From positions 8,866,001 through 8,930,000 of the forward strand of contig NZ_CP109027.1 in NCBI RefSeq assembly GCF_036226885.1: 64,000 nt of DNA. Reading direction: 5' to 3'. Below, piece by piece: positions 10,915 to 18,520 of the stretch. The notes below the pieces were generated by a model that worked only from the letters and a program-made list of their open reading frames with translations, ran no database searches and was not told where the DNA came from. The stretch's first letter is position 1; every line of letters begins with the position of its first letter. Made by a program: the position numbers and the translations under genes. Source of the DNA: Streptomyces sp. NBC_00663 (GTDB lineage: Bacteria; Actinomycetota; Actinomycetes; Streptomycetales; Streptomycetaceae).

Positions 10915-12882
10915 ATGTTTCCCCCACCCCCCTCACCCCGCCGCGGGCTCGTGCGCCGTGTCAGAGCCGCCGCCGTACGGGTCGTCGTCCTCGTCCTGAC
11001 CGCCACCGCCGCCCTGCTCTTCGCCCAGCCCACCCCGGCCCAGGCGGCCACGAGCCGGCAGATGGCCGTGCCCACCGCGCCGATGGGCTGGGCCTCCTGG
11101 AACAGCTTCGCCGCCGCCATCGACCACGACGTGATCAAGCAGCAGGTCGACGCGTTCGTGGCGGCGGGCCTGCCGGACGCGGGCTACAAGTACATCAACA
11201 TCGACGAGGGCTGGTGGCAGGGCACCCGGGACAGCGCCGGGAACATCACCGTCGACGAGTCCGAGTGGCCCGGTGGCATGAAGGCCATCGCCGACTACAT
11301 CCACAGCAAGGGCCTCAAGGCCGGCATCTACACGGACGCCGGCAAGGACGGCTGCGGCTACTACTTCCCGACCGGCCGCCCCGCCGCCCCCGGCTCCGGC
11401 AGCGAGGGCCACTACGGCCAGGACATGCTCCAGTTCTCGAAGTGGGGCTTCGACTTCGTGAAGGTCGACTGGTGCGGCGGTGACGCCGAAGGGCTCGACG
11501 CGGCGACGACGTACAAGTCGATCAGCGACGCCGTGGCCACGGCGTCGGCCACCACCGGACGTCCGCTGACCCTCTCCGTCTGCAACTGGGGCTACCAGAA
11601 CACCTGGAACTGGGCCCCGGGGCTCGCGCCGATGTACCGGACCAGCACCGACATCGTCTACTGGGGCAATAACCCGTCCCAGACGAACATGCTGTCCAAC
11701 TTCGACCAGGGCCTGCACCCGCTCGCCCAGCACACCGGCTACTACAACGACCCCGACATGCTGATGGTCGGCATGACCGGCTTCACCGCCGCCCAGAACC
11801 GCACCCACATGAACCTCTGGGCCATCTCCGGCGCCCCGCTCCTCGCCGGCAACAACCTCGCCTCCATGAGCACCGAGACGGCGAACATCCTCAAGAACCC
11901 CGAGGTCATCGCCGTCGACCAGGACGCCCGCGGCCTCCAGGGCGTCAAGGTCGCCGAGGACAGCACCGGACTCCAGGTGTACGGCAAGGTCCTGTCAGGC
12001 CAGGGCAACCGTGCCGTCGTGCTGATGAACCGCACGTCCTCCGCGCAGAACATCACCGTCCGCTGGTCCGACCTGGGGCTGACCAACGCGAACGCGACCG
12101 TGCGTGACCTGTGGGCGCGCTCCGACATCGGCTCCTACGGCACGAGTTACACCACCAGCGTCCCCGCGGGCGGGTCGGTCATGCTGAGCGTCACCGGCGG
12201 CACCGAGCAGTCGGCGAGCACCTACACCGGCACGGCGAGCTTCTCCGGCGTGGTCGCCGGAAGCACCGGAGTGAAGGTCGTCGACGTCGCGTACACCAAC
12301 AACACCTCCAGCGCCCGCACCGCGACCCTCAAGGTCAACGGCCAGGGCACGACCACCGTCTCCTTCCCGCCCACCGGCTCCTCCCAGGGCACGGTCTCGG
12401 TGATGGCCGGCCTCTCGAAGGGCTCCGCGAACACGCTGACGTTCACCAACGCGCCCACCCTCGCCGACATCACGGTCCGCCCGCTGCCCGGCGCCAACAG
12501 CACCCTGGTGGTCGGCACCCAGTCCAGCCGCTGCCTCGACCTCTACAACAACACGATCACCAACGGCACCCAGGCCGAACTGTGGGACTGCAACGGCGGC
12601 CAGAACCAGCAGTGGACGTACACCTCCCGCAAGGAGCTCGTGGTGTACGGCAACAAGTGCCTGGACGCCTACAACCTCGGCACCACCAACGGCACCAAGG
12701 TCGTCATCTGGGACTGCAACGGGCAGAACAACCAGAAGTGGAACGTCAACAGCGACGGCACGATCACCAATGTCAACGCCGGTCTCTGCCTGGACGCCAA
12801 CGGCGCGGGCACGGCCAACGGCACGCTGATGGTGCTGTGGACGTGCAACGGCCAGGCCAACCAGAAGTGGACGCAGAGCTAG
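10915..12882 (+). CDS. Secreted GH27 alpha-galactosidase (or relative) with C-terminal CBM13 domain
   Basis: 655 aa from ATG 10915 (AAGGAG at 10905-10910). A Sec signal with Arg-rich n-region ends near PAQAA. The GH27 barrel begins APMGWASWNSF and carries GYKYINIDEGWW, the nucleophile Asp185 in KVDWCGGD and the NDPDM acid/base motif at 279-281. After a beta-sandwich and a CBM35/CBM6-like stretch (about 435-530), a ricin-type CBM13 domain (about 535-655) shows three CLD/QxW-type repeats. It probably removes alpha-galactose (or beta-arabinopyranose, a known activity of some relatives) from plant polysaccharide. Its stop codon overlaps the convergent gene in the sequence CTAG, leaving no room for a terminator. 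Confidence 0.9.
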   Translation: MFPPPPSPRRGLVRRVRAAAVRVVVLVLTATAALLFAQPTPAQAATSRQMAVPTAPMGWASWNSFAAAIDHDVIKQQVDAFVAAGLPDAGYKYINIDEGWWQGTRDSAGNITVDESEWPGGMKAIADYIHSKGLKAGIYTDAGKDGCGYYFPTGRPAAPGSGSEGHYGQDMLQFSKWGFDFVKVDWCGGDAEGLDAATTYKSISDAVATASATTGRPLTLSVCNWGYQNTWNWAPGLAPMYRTSTDIVYWGNNPSQTNMLSNFDQGLHPLAQHTGYYNDPDMLMVGMTGFTAAQNRTHMNLWAISGAPLLAGNNLASMSTETANILKNPEVIAVDQDARGLQGVKVAEDSTGLQVYGKVLSGQGNRAVVLMNRTSSAQNITVRWSDLGLTNANATVRDLWARSDIGSYGTSYTTSVPAGGSVMLSVTGGTEQSASTYTGTASFSGVVAGSTGVKVVDVAYTNNTSSARTATLKVNGQGTTTVSFPPTGSSQGTVSVMAGLSKGSANTLTFTNAPTLADITVRPLPGANSTLVVGTQSSRCLDLYNNTITNGTQAELWDCNGGQNQQWTYTSRKELVVYGNKCLDAYNLGTTNGTKVVIWDCNGQNNQKWNVNSDGTITNVNAGLCLDANGAGTANGTLMVLWTCNGQANQKWTQS

Positions 12883-13193
12883 GCCGGCCAGCGGACCAGG
12901 ACGCCGACGGCCGCCGCGCCGCCCAGGAGCAGGCACGCGAGCAGCCGTCGGCGCAGGTTCCGGTATCTCGCCTCGTACTCGTCCCGCAGTCTCCCGGCCC
13001 GCATCGCGGTGTGCTGCCAGGAGGCGCGGGCGAGTGCGAGGTACTCGGCCTCGAACCGCCCCTCCACCTCGGCCCGTTGGGCGTCCGTCAGCCAGTACAG
13101 CGGGGTCGTGAACCGCTGCGCGGCCGTACGGCCTTCCTCCCGTGTCGAGACGAGCAGCAGATGGCCCTCGATGTCGTTGAGGAACTCGCTCAC
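12879..13193 (-). CDS. Small membrane protein coupled to cytochrome oxidase subunit I
   Basis: 104 aa from GTG 13193. The start overlaps the ctaD stop as GTGA, so the two are translationally coupled. It begins VSEFLNDIEGHLLL, is charged and helical through the middle (TDAQRAEVEGRFEAEYLALA), and ends in one transmembrane segment near residues 80-100 with the N-terminus probably cytoplasmic. I do not recognise the family. The tight link to ctaD suggests an accessory or assembly role for the oxidase, which is inference. Confidence 0.7.
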   Translation of the reverse strand: MSEFLNDIEGHLLLVSTREEGRTAAQRFTTPLYWLTDAQRAEVEGRFEAEYLALARASWQHTAMRAGRLRDEYEARYRNLRRRLLACLLLGGAAAVGVLVRWPA

Positions 13194-14791
13194 AGAGCGG
13201 TCAACTCCTTCTCCCGCTCGGTGTCGTGGTGCCGGTCGAACGCCGGGGACTCGCTGCGGATACGGGGGAGAGCAGTGAAGTTGTGCCGTGGCGGGGGACA
13301 GGAGGTCGCCCACTCCAGGGAGCGGCCGTAACCCCACGGGTCGTCGGCCTCGACCTTCTTGCCGTACTTGGCCGTCTTCCAGACGTTGTAGAAGAACGGC
13401 AGGAGCGAGGCGCCGAGCACGAGCGAGAAGATGCTCGACAGAGTGTTGAGGGTGGTCAGGCCCTCCACCGCCAGATAGTCGGGGATCCGGCGCTGCATAC
13501 CGTTCACGCCCAGCCAGTGCTGGACGAGGAACGTGCCGTGGAAGCCGGTGAACAGCGTCCAGAACGTGATCTTGCCGAGGCGCTCGTCGAGCATCTTGCC
13601 GGTGAACTTCGGCCACCAGAAGTGGAAGCCGGAGAACATCGCGAAGACGACGGTGCCGAAGACGACGTAGTGGAAGTGGGCCACCACGAAGTACGAGTCG
13701 GAGACCGCGAAGTCGATGGGCGGCGAGGCCAGCATCACGCCCGTCAGACCGCCGAAGGTGAACGTGATCAGGAAGCCGGTGGCCCAGAGCATCGGGGTCT
13801 CGAAACTCAAGGACCCCTTCCACATGGTGGCGATCCAGTTGAAGATCTTCACGCCGGTCGGTACGGCGATGAGGAACGTCATGAAGGAGAAGAACGGCAG
13901 GAGGACTCCGCCGGTGACGTACATGTGGTGGGCCCACACGGTGACCGACAGGCCGGCGATGGCGATGGTGGCCGCGATCAGGTTCATGTAACCGAAGATC
14001 GGGCGCCGGCTGAAGACGGGGATGACCTCGGAGATGATGCCGAAGAACGGTAGCGCGATGATGTACACCTCTGGATGGCCGAAGAACCAGAAGAGGTGTT
14101 GCCACAGCAGGGCCCCGCCGTTGGCGGAGTCGAAGACATGGGCTCCGAACTTGCGGTCCGCCTCCAGGGCGAACAGCGCGGCGGCCAGGACCGGGAAGGC
14201 CAGCAGGACCAGCACACCGGTCAGCAGCACGTTCCAGGTGAACACCGGCATGCGGAACATGGTCATGCCCGGCGCGCGCATGCAGATGATGGTGGTGATG
14301 AAGTTGACCGAGCCGAGGATGGTGCCGAAGCCGGAGAAGGCCAGACCCATGATCCACATGTCGGCGCCGATGCCCGGCGAGCGGACCGCGTCCGAGAGCG
14401 GGCTGTAGGCGAACCAGCCGAAGTCGGCCGCGCCCTGCGGGGTGAGGAAGCCGCCGACCGCGATCGTCGAGCCGAACAGGTACAGCCAGTAGGCGAACAT
14501 GTTCAGCCGCGGGAAGGCGACGTCGGGGGCGCCGATCTGGAGCGGCATGATCCAGTTCGCGAAGCCGGCGAACAGCGGCGTCGCGAACATCAGCAGCATG
14601 ATCGTGCCGTGCATCGTGAACGCCTGGTTGAACTGCTCGTTCGACATGATCTGGAGACCAGGCCGGGCGAGCTCGGCGCGCATGAGCAGCGCCATCACGC
14701 CACCGATGCAGAAGAACGCGAACGACGTGACCAGATAGAGCGTTCCGATCGTCTTGTGATCCGTGGTCGTCAGCCACTTCAGGTGTCTCAT
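13190..14791 (-). CDS. ctaD: Cytochrome c oxidase subunit I (aa3-type), orphan paralogue
   Basis: 533 aa from ATG 14791, starting MRHLKWLTTTDHKTIGTLYL. The usual actinobacterial protein has a longer polar N-terminus, absent here. Twelve membrane segments are evident. All ligand motifs are intact: the heme a His in FTMHGTIMLLM, the cross-linked His-Tyr in GHPEVYI, the CuB pair in WAHHMYVTGG, and the heme His residues in VVAHFHYVVFG. It should therefore be able to bind hemes and reduce oxygen. No subunit II, III or cytochrome bc1 gene is nearby, so this looks like a second copy that must borrow or replace subunit I of the main complex. It is followed by a coupled small membrane protein and diverges from an ECF sigma gene. 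Confidence 0.93.
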   Translation of the reverse strand: MRHLKWLTTTDHKTIGTLYLVTSFAFFCIGGVMALLMRAELARPGLQIMSNEQFNQAFTMHGTIMLLMFATPLFAGFANWIMPLQIGAPDVAFPRLNMFAYWLYLFGSTIAVGGFLTPQGAADFGWFAYSPLSDAVRSPGIGADMWIMGLAFSGFGTILGSVNFITTIICMRAPGMTMFRMPVFTWNVLLTGVLVLLAFPVLAAALFALEADRKFGAHVFDSANGGALLWQHLFWFFGHPEVYIIALPFFGIISEVIPVFSRRPIFGYMNLIAATIAIAGLSVTVWAHHMYVTGGVLLPFFSFMTFLIAVPTGVKIFNWIATMWKGSLSFETPMLWATGFLITFTFGGLTGVMLASPPIDFAVSDSYFVVAHFHYVVFGTVVFAMFSGFHFWWPKFTGKMLDERLGKITFWTLFTGFHGTFLVQHWLGVNGMQRRIPDYLAVEGLTTLNTLSSIFSLVLGASLLPFFYNVWKTAKYGKKVEADDPWGYGRSLEWATSCPPPRHNFTALPRIRSESPAFDRHHDTEREKELTAL

Positions 14792-14896
14792 GCCCCGCCT
14801 GTGTCCGTGCCCCGCCCGGACGTCACACTTCGGGGACGCGACGAGAATCACGGAAACGGCTGTGACGATCCCGAGGGTGCCGGACACGAACGGAAC

Positions 14897-15436
14897 ATGA
14901 GCAACGACGACGACTTCGCCGCTGCCTATCGCGAGCACTACTGGGCGGTCAGCCGCTATGTCGCGCGGCGACTGGACGGGCGCACGAGCGACGTGGAGGA
15001 AGTGGTGGCGGAGGTGTTCACCGTCGCCTGGCGCCGCCGCGCCGACCTTCCGCCGGTCCCGCTGCCCTGGCTGTACGGCGTGGCACGCAACTGCCTGGCC
15101 AACGCGGTACGCGGCCATGGGCGGCGGCGACGCCTGGTGGACCGGATGGGCAACGACGACACCGCGCACGGGCGGCACATCGAGGCGGGTCCGGACGCGG
15201 AGACTCCCGGTGCCTGGGTGCATGACGCCCTCGGCCGGCTCTCCCCGGCCGACCAGGAGGTGCTGCGGCTGACGGCGTGGGAGGAACTCGGCATCGAGGA
15301 GGTGGCCGTCGTCCTCGGCTGCGGCCGACGCGCCGCGTCGATGCGGCTGCACCGGGCCCGGCGCCGGCTGAGAGCCGAGATCGACCGCATGGGCCCCACG
15401 ACCGCCGCCGCCTTGAAGGAGAACGGCCATGGCTGA
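14897..15436 (+). CDS. ECF-type RNA polymerase sigma factor
   Basis: 179 aa. Region 2 (AYREHYWAVSRYVARRLDGR...VAEVFTVAWRRR, about residues 10-48) and region 4 (ALGRLSPADQEVLRLTAWEELGIEEVAVVLGCGRRAASMRLHRARRRL, about 115-162) are both present and connected by a short linker, as in ECF factors. The gene overlaps the next by 8 nt, and that product is a single-pass membrane protein that may act as its partner or anti-sigma factor. The divergent ctaD gene could be a target. Confidence 0.88.
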   Translation: MSNDDDFAAAYREHYWAVSRYVARRLDGRTSDVEEVVAEVFTVAWRRRADLPPVPLPWLYGVARNCLANAVRGHGRRRRLVDRMGNDDTAHGRHIEAGPDAETPGAWVHDALGRLSPADQEVLRLTAWEELGIEEVAVVLGCGRRAASMRLHRARRRLRAEIDRMGPTTAAALKENGHG

Positions 15437-16325
15437 CGAACTCGACCTCCTGCGCCGCGCCAACCCGGTGCCCGTCGACGGTCCCCACTTCGGCGACGGC
15501 CCCCTCGACCACCACGCCGAGCGGCGGCTCGACCGGCTGCTGCGGCAACGGACCGCCCGCCGTCCCCGGCTGTACTGGGGGCTCGCGGCCACGGGAGTCG
15601 TCGCCGCGCTCGTGTCGGCACTCCTGTTCACCGGCCAGACCACCGCGCCGGCGGTCGCCGCACCCCGCCCGCTGCTCGTGCTGGCCGACTCCAGCCCCGT
15701 ACCGCTGAAAACCCTGGCCGGGCGGGCGCGGTCGGCCGCCGAGGACGGTTCGCCCGCGCTCCGCAAGGGCACGCATGTGCGGACCTGGAGCCTGGGCATG
15801 AGCGACGACAAGCCGCCGATCACATATCCGGAGGAGCGCATCGTGCGCTGGAACGCCGACGACAGTCACACGGAGATCGTCGACGACGGCCACGAGCGCA
15901 CCGAGCAGACGTACCCGCCCAGTTGGAGCGACGCCCCGCCGCAGTCGCCCCCGCCGGCCGACGTCGCCCGTCTGCGCGCCTATCTTCAGGAGGCCGCGTA
16001 CAGCAAGACCCCGCTGAACACCGGCGAGCTCCTCAACGCCGTCGACTACGTGCTCGACACCTGGCACTTCGGCGCCCGGGAGTCGGCGGCGCTCGTCCAA
16101 CTGCTGGCGGACACCGACGGGTTGAAGCCCGTCGGACAGGTGACGGACCGGCTGGGGCGGCGCGGGCAGGCGTATGTGTACGAGCAGTCCGGGACCCGCA
16201 AGATGCTGATCATGGACCCGGCCACCGGCGCCGTACTCGGCCTGGAGACCACCTTCACCGAGGCGGAGCCCGAGTACGGAGTGAAAGCCGGCGACGTCAT
16301 GGACTACAGCGCCTGGACGCGCTGA
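15429..16325 (+). CDS. CU044_5270-type membrane-anchored protein, likely sigma-factor partner
   Basis: 298 aa. An N-terminal cytoplasmic portion of about 45 residues (MADELDLLRRANPVP...) resembles the start of proteins paired with this class of ECF sigma factor. A single membrane helix follows (LYWGLAATGVVAALVSALLF, about 49-68), then a large extracytoplasmic domain. No zinc-type anti-sigma motif (HxxxCxxC) is visible, so regulation would be through a different contact. The start lies within the sigma gene, giving an 8-nt overlap. It converges on folD with one base between the stops. Confidence 0.72.
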   Translation: MADELDLLRRANPVPVDGPHFGDGPLDHHAERRLDRLLRQRTARRPRLYWGLAATGVVAALVSALLFTGQTTAPAVAAPRPLLVLADSSPVPLKTLAGRARSAAEDGSPALRKGTHVRTWSLGMSDDKPPITYPEERIVRWNADDSHTEIVDDGHERTEQTYPPSWSDAPPQSPPPADVARLRAYLQEAAYSKTPLNTGELLNAVDYVLDTWHFGARESAALVQLLADTDGLKPVGQVTDRLGRRGQAYVYEQSGTRKMLIMDPATGAVLGLETTFTEAEPEYGVKAGDVMDYSAWTR

Positions 16326-16326
16326 C

Positions 16327-17175
16327 TCACACCCCGAGTTGCCGGGCGGCGGCGTCCACCGTCTGCTCCAGCAGCGTGGCGATCGTCATCGGACCGACGC
16401 CGCCCGGCACCGGGGTGATCAGCGAGGCCCGTTCCACCGCGGAGTCGAAGTCGACGTCGCCGATGTTGCCCTCGTTGTACCCGGCGTCGATCACGACCGC
16501 GCCCGGCTTGATGTCCTGGCCCTTGACGAGCTTCGGCCGGCCCACGGCGGCGACCACGATGTCCGCCTCCCGGACGGCCGCCGACAGGTCCGCCGTACGC
16601 GAGTGGCAGTACGTCACCGTCGCGTCCCGGGCGAGCAGCAGCATGCCGGCCGGCTTGCCGAGGATCGCGCTGCGGCCGACGACCACGGCGCGCTTGCCGG
16701 ACGGGTCGACGCCGTACTCGTCGAGCAGCCGCATGATCCCGCCGGGCGTGCAGGACACGAAGCCCGGCAGGCCGAAGCTCATCGTCGCGAACGAGGCGAA
16801 GGTGACGCCGTCGACGTCCTTCTCGGGCGCGATCGCCTCGAACGCGGCCCGCTCGTCGATGTGCGCGCCCATGGGGTGCTGGAGCAGGATGCCGTGCACG
16901 GCGGGGTCGGCGGAGAGGGCCTGGAGCGTGTCCACCAGTTCCTCGGTGGTGGTCGCCGCGGGCAGTTCCACATGCCGGGAGGCGATGCCCGCCTTGCGGC
17001 AACGGTTCTGCTTCATACGGACGTACGTCACCGAGGCGGGGTCCGCGCCGACCAGTACGGTCGCGAGACAGGGCGTCGTGCCGGTGCGTTCGGTGAGGTC
17101 GGCGGCGCGCTCGGCGCTGTCCTCGACGATGCGCCGGGCGAGCGCGGTGCCGTCCATGAGACGTGCCTGAGACAT
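16327..17175 (-). CDS. folD: Bifunctional methylenetetrahydrofolate dehydrogenase/cyclohydrolase
   Basis: 282 aa, standard length. It interconverts 5,10-methylene-, methenyl- and 10-formyl-tetrahydrofolate with NADP, supplying one-carbon units for purine synthesis. Family motifs are present: YVRMKQNRCRKAGI with the catalytic Lys, ILLQHPMG, DVDG, the dinucleotide-binding VVGRSAILGKPAG and the C-terminal PVPGGVGPMTIATLL. The preceding leader carries a ZTP riboswitch that includes the Shine-Dalgarno strand, so translation probably rises when ZTP accumulates, that is, when 10-formyl-tetrahydrofolate is short. Confidence 0.96.
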   Translation of the reverse strand: MSQARLMDGTALARRIVEDSAERAADLTERTGTTPCLATVLVGADPASVTYVRMKQNRCRKAGIASRHVELPAATTTEELVDTLQALSADPAVHGILLQHPMGAHIDERAAFEAIAPEKDVDGVTFASFATMSFGLPGFVSCTPGGIMRLLDEYGVDPSGKRAVVVGRSAILGKPAGMLLLARDATVTYCHSRTADLSAAVREADIVVAAVGRPKLVKGQDIKPGAVVIDAGYNEGNIGDVDFDSAVERASLITPVPGGVGPMTIATLLEQTVDAAARQLGV

Positions 17176-17183
17176 GATCCACT

Positions 17184-17277
17184 CCTGGGCTGGTAGTCGG
17201 GTTCGCCCAGGCGCACGGCTTCATGTCGTACGGGCCGCTCCCCGGTGGTGCTCCACCTCAGCGCCAGTCACGGCCCG
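17184..17277 (-). ncRNA. ZTP (pfl) riboswitch with a Shine-Dalgarno-sequestering expression platform
   Basis: Read on the minus strand, the leader opens GGGCCGTGACTGGCGC (17276-17261), continues GGTGGAGCACCACCGGGGAG and then GCCGTGCGCCTGGGCG (17219-17204). These are the two conserved halves of the ZTP/pfl aptamer, and CGCC can pair with GGCG to form the known pseudoknot. Downstream, GCCCAGG (17190-17184), whose last bases form the AGGAG Shine-Dalgarno of folD, is perfectly complementary to CCTGGGC (17211-17205) in the aptamer. Ligand binding would hold CCTGGGC in the pseudoknot and P3 and free the ribosome-binding site. folD is a known gene context for this riboswitch class. Confidence 0.9.
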
Positions 17278-17282
17278 CCCAC

Positions 17283-17310
17283 AGCCTAACCCGGCGCCGT
17301 TCACCTTGAC
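17283..17310 (-). promoter_or_regulatory. Probable promoter of the ZTP riboswitch-folD transcript
   Basis: On the minus strand TAGGCT (17288-17283) is a good -10 hexamer, with GTCAAG (17310-17305) as a weak -35 at 16-nt spacing. Transcription would then begin near 17277, exactly at the first conserved base of the aptamer. The 167 bp between this and the hairpin at 17478 hold no gene I can support. Confidence 0.5.
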
Positions 17311-17477
17311 CGGCGGCGTCTGCGCAGGCCGTGCGGGGGTGGCGGGAGCGGGCGGGGCCGCGTCCGTCGTAGCACCGACCGCACCAGAGCGGCGGACACC
17401 AGCCGGCCTGCCGTCGCTGCCGGCAGTGCGCGCCGGGACCGTACCGGAAACGATCGGCCGAGGCCCGCACGCGCCGA

Positions 17478-17514
17478 GAAGGTCCAGGTCAACCGGGACG
17501 TGATCTGGACCTTC
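17478..17514 (-). terminator. Hairpin just after the NTF2-like gene
   Basis: GAAGGTCCAGGTCA and TGATCTGGACCTTC form a 14-bp stem with one G-T/A-C mismatch around a 9-nt loop, 14 nt beyond the stop at 17528. There is no U-tract, as is common for Streptomyces hairpin terminators. Confidence 0.6.
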
Positions 17515-17527
17515 GGCAGACTTCTCC

Positions 17528-17881
17528 CTACTCGTCCCATGCCTGGAGCATGATCTGTTCGGCGATCTTGCCGTCGCGCAGCGTGATCATGGACTCGGCG
17601 AAGACCCGGACCCCGTCCGCGTACTCGCAGGACTCGGTGTACGCGACCTGGTCGCCCTCGACGATGCACCTCTCCAGCTTGTGCGCCTTGATGTCACGGT
17701 TGTAGACGTCCTCCAGGAGCTCGCCGATCTCGCCCCGGCCGTGCAGGACCCTCGGATTGCTGGGCTGGGTGTTGCGGTCCACGATGCGCAGCTCCGCGTC
17801 GTCCGCGTAGAGCGACAGCAGGTTCGCCGCCTTGTCGCCCTCGATGCCCTGACGCAGTGTCTCCGTGTTGAAAGCGCCCAT
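17528..17881 (-). CDS. NTF2/SnoaL-like domain protein
   Basis: 117 aa from ATG 17881, with AGGAGG optimally placed; a longer upstream frame is less likely. The sequence has the cone-shaped NTF2-like fold pattern: an N-terminal helix (ETLRQGIEGDKAANLLSLYA), DAELRIVDRN, a loop with GRGEIGELLEDVYN, then beta strands ending SMITLRDGKIAEQIMLQAWD. Such proteins include polyketide cyclases, isomerases and many ligand-binding proteins of unknown role. Nothing nearby indicates a substrate. Confidence 0.75.
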   Translation of the reverse strand: MGAFNTETLRQGIEGDKAANLLSLYADDAELRIVDRNTQPSNPRVLHGRGEIGELLEDVYNRDIKAHKLERCIVEGDQVAYTESCEYADGVRVFAESMITLRDGKIAEQIMLQAWDE

Positions 17882-18051
17882 GATGACCTCCTGTGAGGCC
17901 CGCGGCCCGAGGGGGAGGGGCCGCCCGGGTCTCACCTTCGAGGCTCCTCCGCCCCGCCGGTCTCGGCAAGCGCAACGGAGGTACTGCGCCTGACGGGTGA
18001 GAGGCGCCCGGCACCCGTGTCCCCGCCCGGCGCGCCGACGTTGCTCACAAC

Positions 18052-18342
18052 ATGATCTCCACTCGACGTATCGTCGCCGTCGTCGGCCTCGCCGCCGGTG
18101 TCACCGGCCTGGCCGCCCCGATGGCAAGCGCGGCCCCCGCGGACGCCGACGCCGCCCAGCTGAGTCCGATCGCCACGCTCGACTCACTGGCCCTGAGCGA
18201 CATCCCCGCGGAGCGCAAGGCCGAGATCCCGCGCCCCTCGCAGCAGCTGGACCAGCTCAACCGGCTGAACGACCTGAACCAGCTGACCCAGGTCACCGAC
18301 CTGGCCGCCCCCGTCACCGGGCTGCTGCCGGGTATCCAGTAG
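18052..18342 (+). CDS. Tiny secreted protein with Leu/Asn/Gln-rich tail
   Basis: 96 aa. The first 28 residues are a signal peptide (MISTRRIVAVVGLAAGVTGL, cleavage near ASA-AP). The mature 68-residue chain has no Cys and ends in a repetitive LDQLNRLNDLNQLTQVTDL region with leucines every three to four residues, which could form an amphipathic helix or a self-assembling strand. No clear ribosome-binding site precedes the ATG. It is followed by a strong hairpin, so it is probably transcribed alone. I cannot name the family; chaplin and rodlin signatures were not found. Confidence 0.6.
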   Translation: MISTRRIVAVVGLAAGVTGLAAPMASAAPADADAAQLSPIATLDSLALSDIPAERKAEIPRPSQQLDQLNRLNDLNQLTQVTDLAAPVTGLLPGIQ

Positions 18343-18383
18343 TCGTCTGATCCGCGTACGGACGCGTACGCGTACGTCCATAT

Positions 18384-18415
18384 CAAGGGCCGTCCGGGCA
18401 ACCGGGCGGCCCTTG
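18384..18415 (+). terminator. Strong hairpin terminator after the small secreted protein gene
   Basis: CAAGGGCCG ... CGGCCCTTG is a perfect 9-bp stem, extended by an inner CCGG/CCGG pair around GCAA. It begins 42 bp after the stop at 18342. Its right arm runs into TTGACA (18413-18418), which could serve as a -35 for the aldehyde dehydrogenase gene. Confidence 0.75.
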
Positions 18416-18452
18416 ACATTGCCCGGGGCCGCACGGAGCATGCGCTTAGTAA

Positions 18453-18506
18453 GTGAATCTTGGTTCACACAGCGAACATGTCGCGAACAAATTCACGTAG
18501 CGAACA
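18453..18506. promoter_or_regulatory. Inverted repeat and three GCGAACA direct repeats before the aldehyde dehydrogenase gene
   Basis: GTGAA-N6-TTCAC (18453-18468) is a short inverted repeat. It is followed by GCGAACA at 18472, 18483 and 18500, that is, spaced 11 and 17 bp apart, ending 14 nt before the ATG. The clustering suggests a regulator-binding region; no regulator gene is adjacent. Confidence 0.4.
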
Positions 18507-18520
18507 AAGAGGTCCGCATC

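Noticed and set aside
18052..18342. Chaplin or rodlin
   Set aside because: No chaplin domain cysteines or hydrophobic GNxxxxG pattern, and the tail is polar LNQL-rich rather than rodlin-like.
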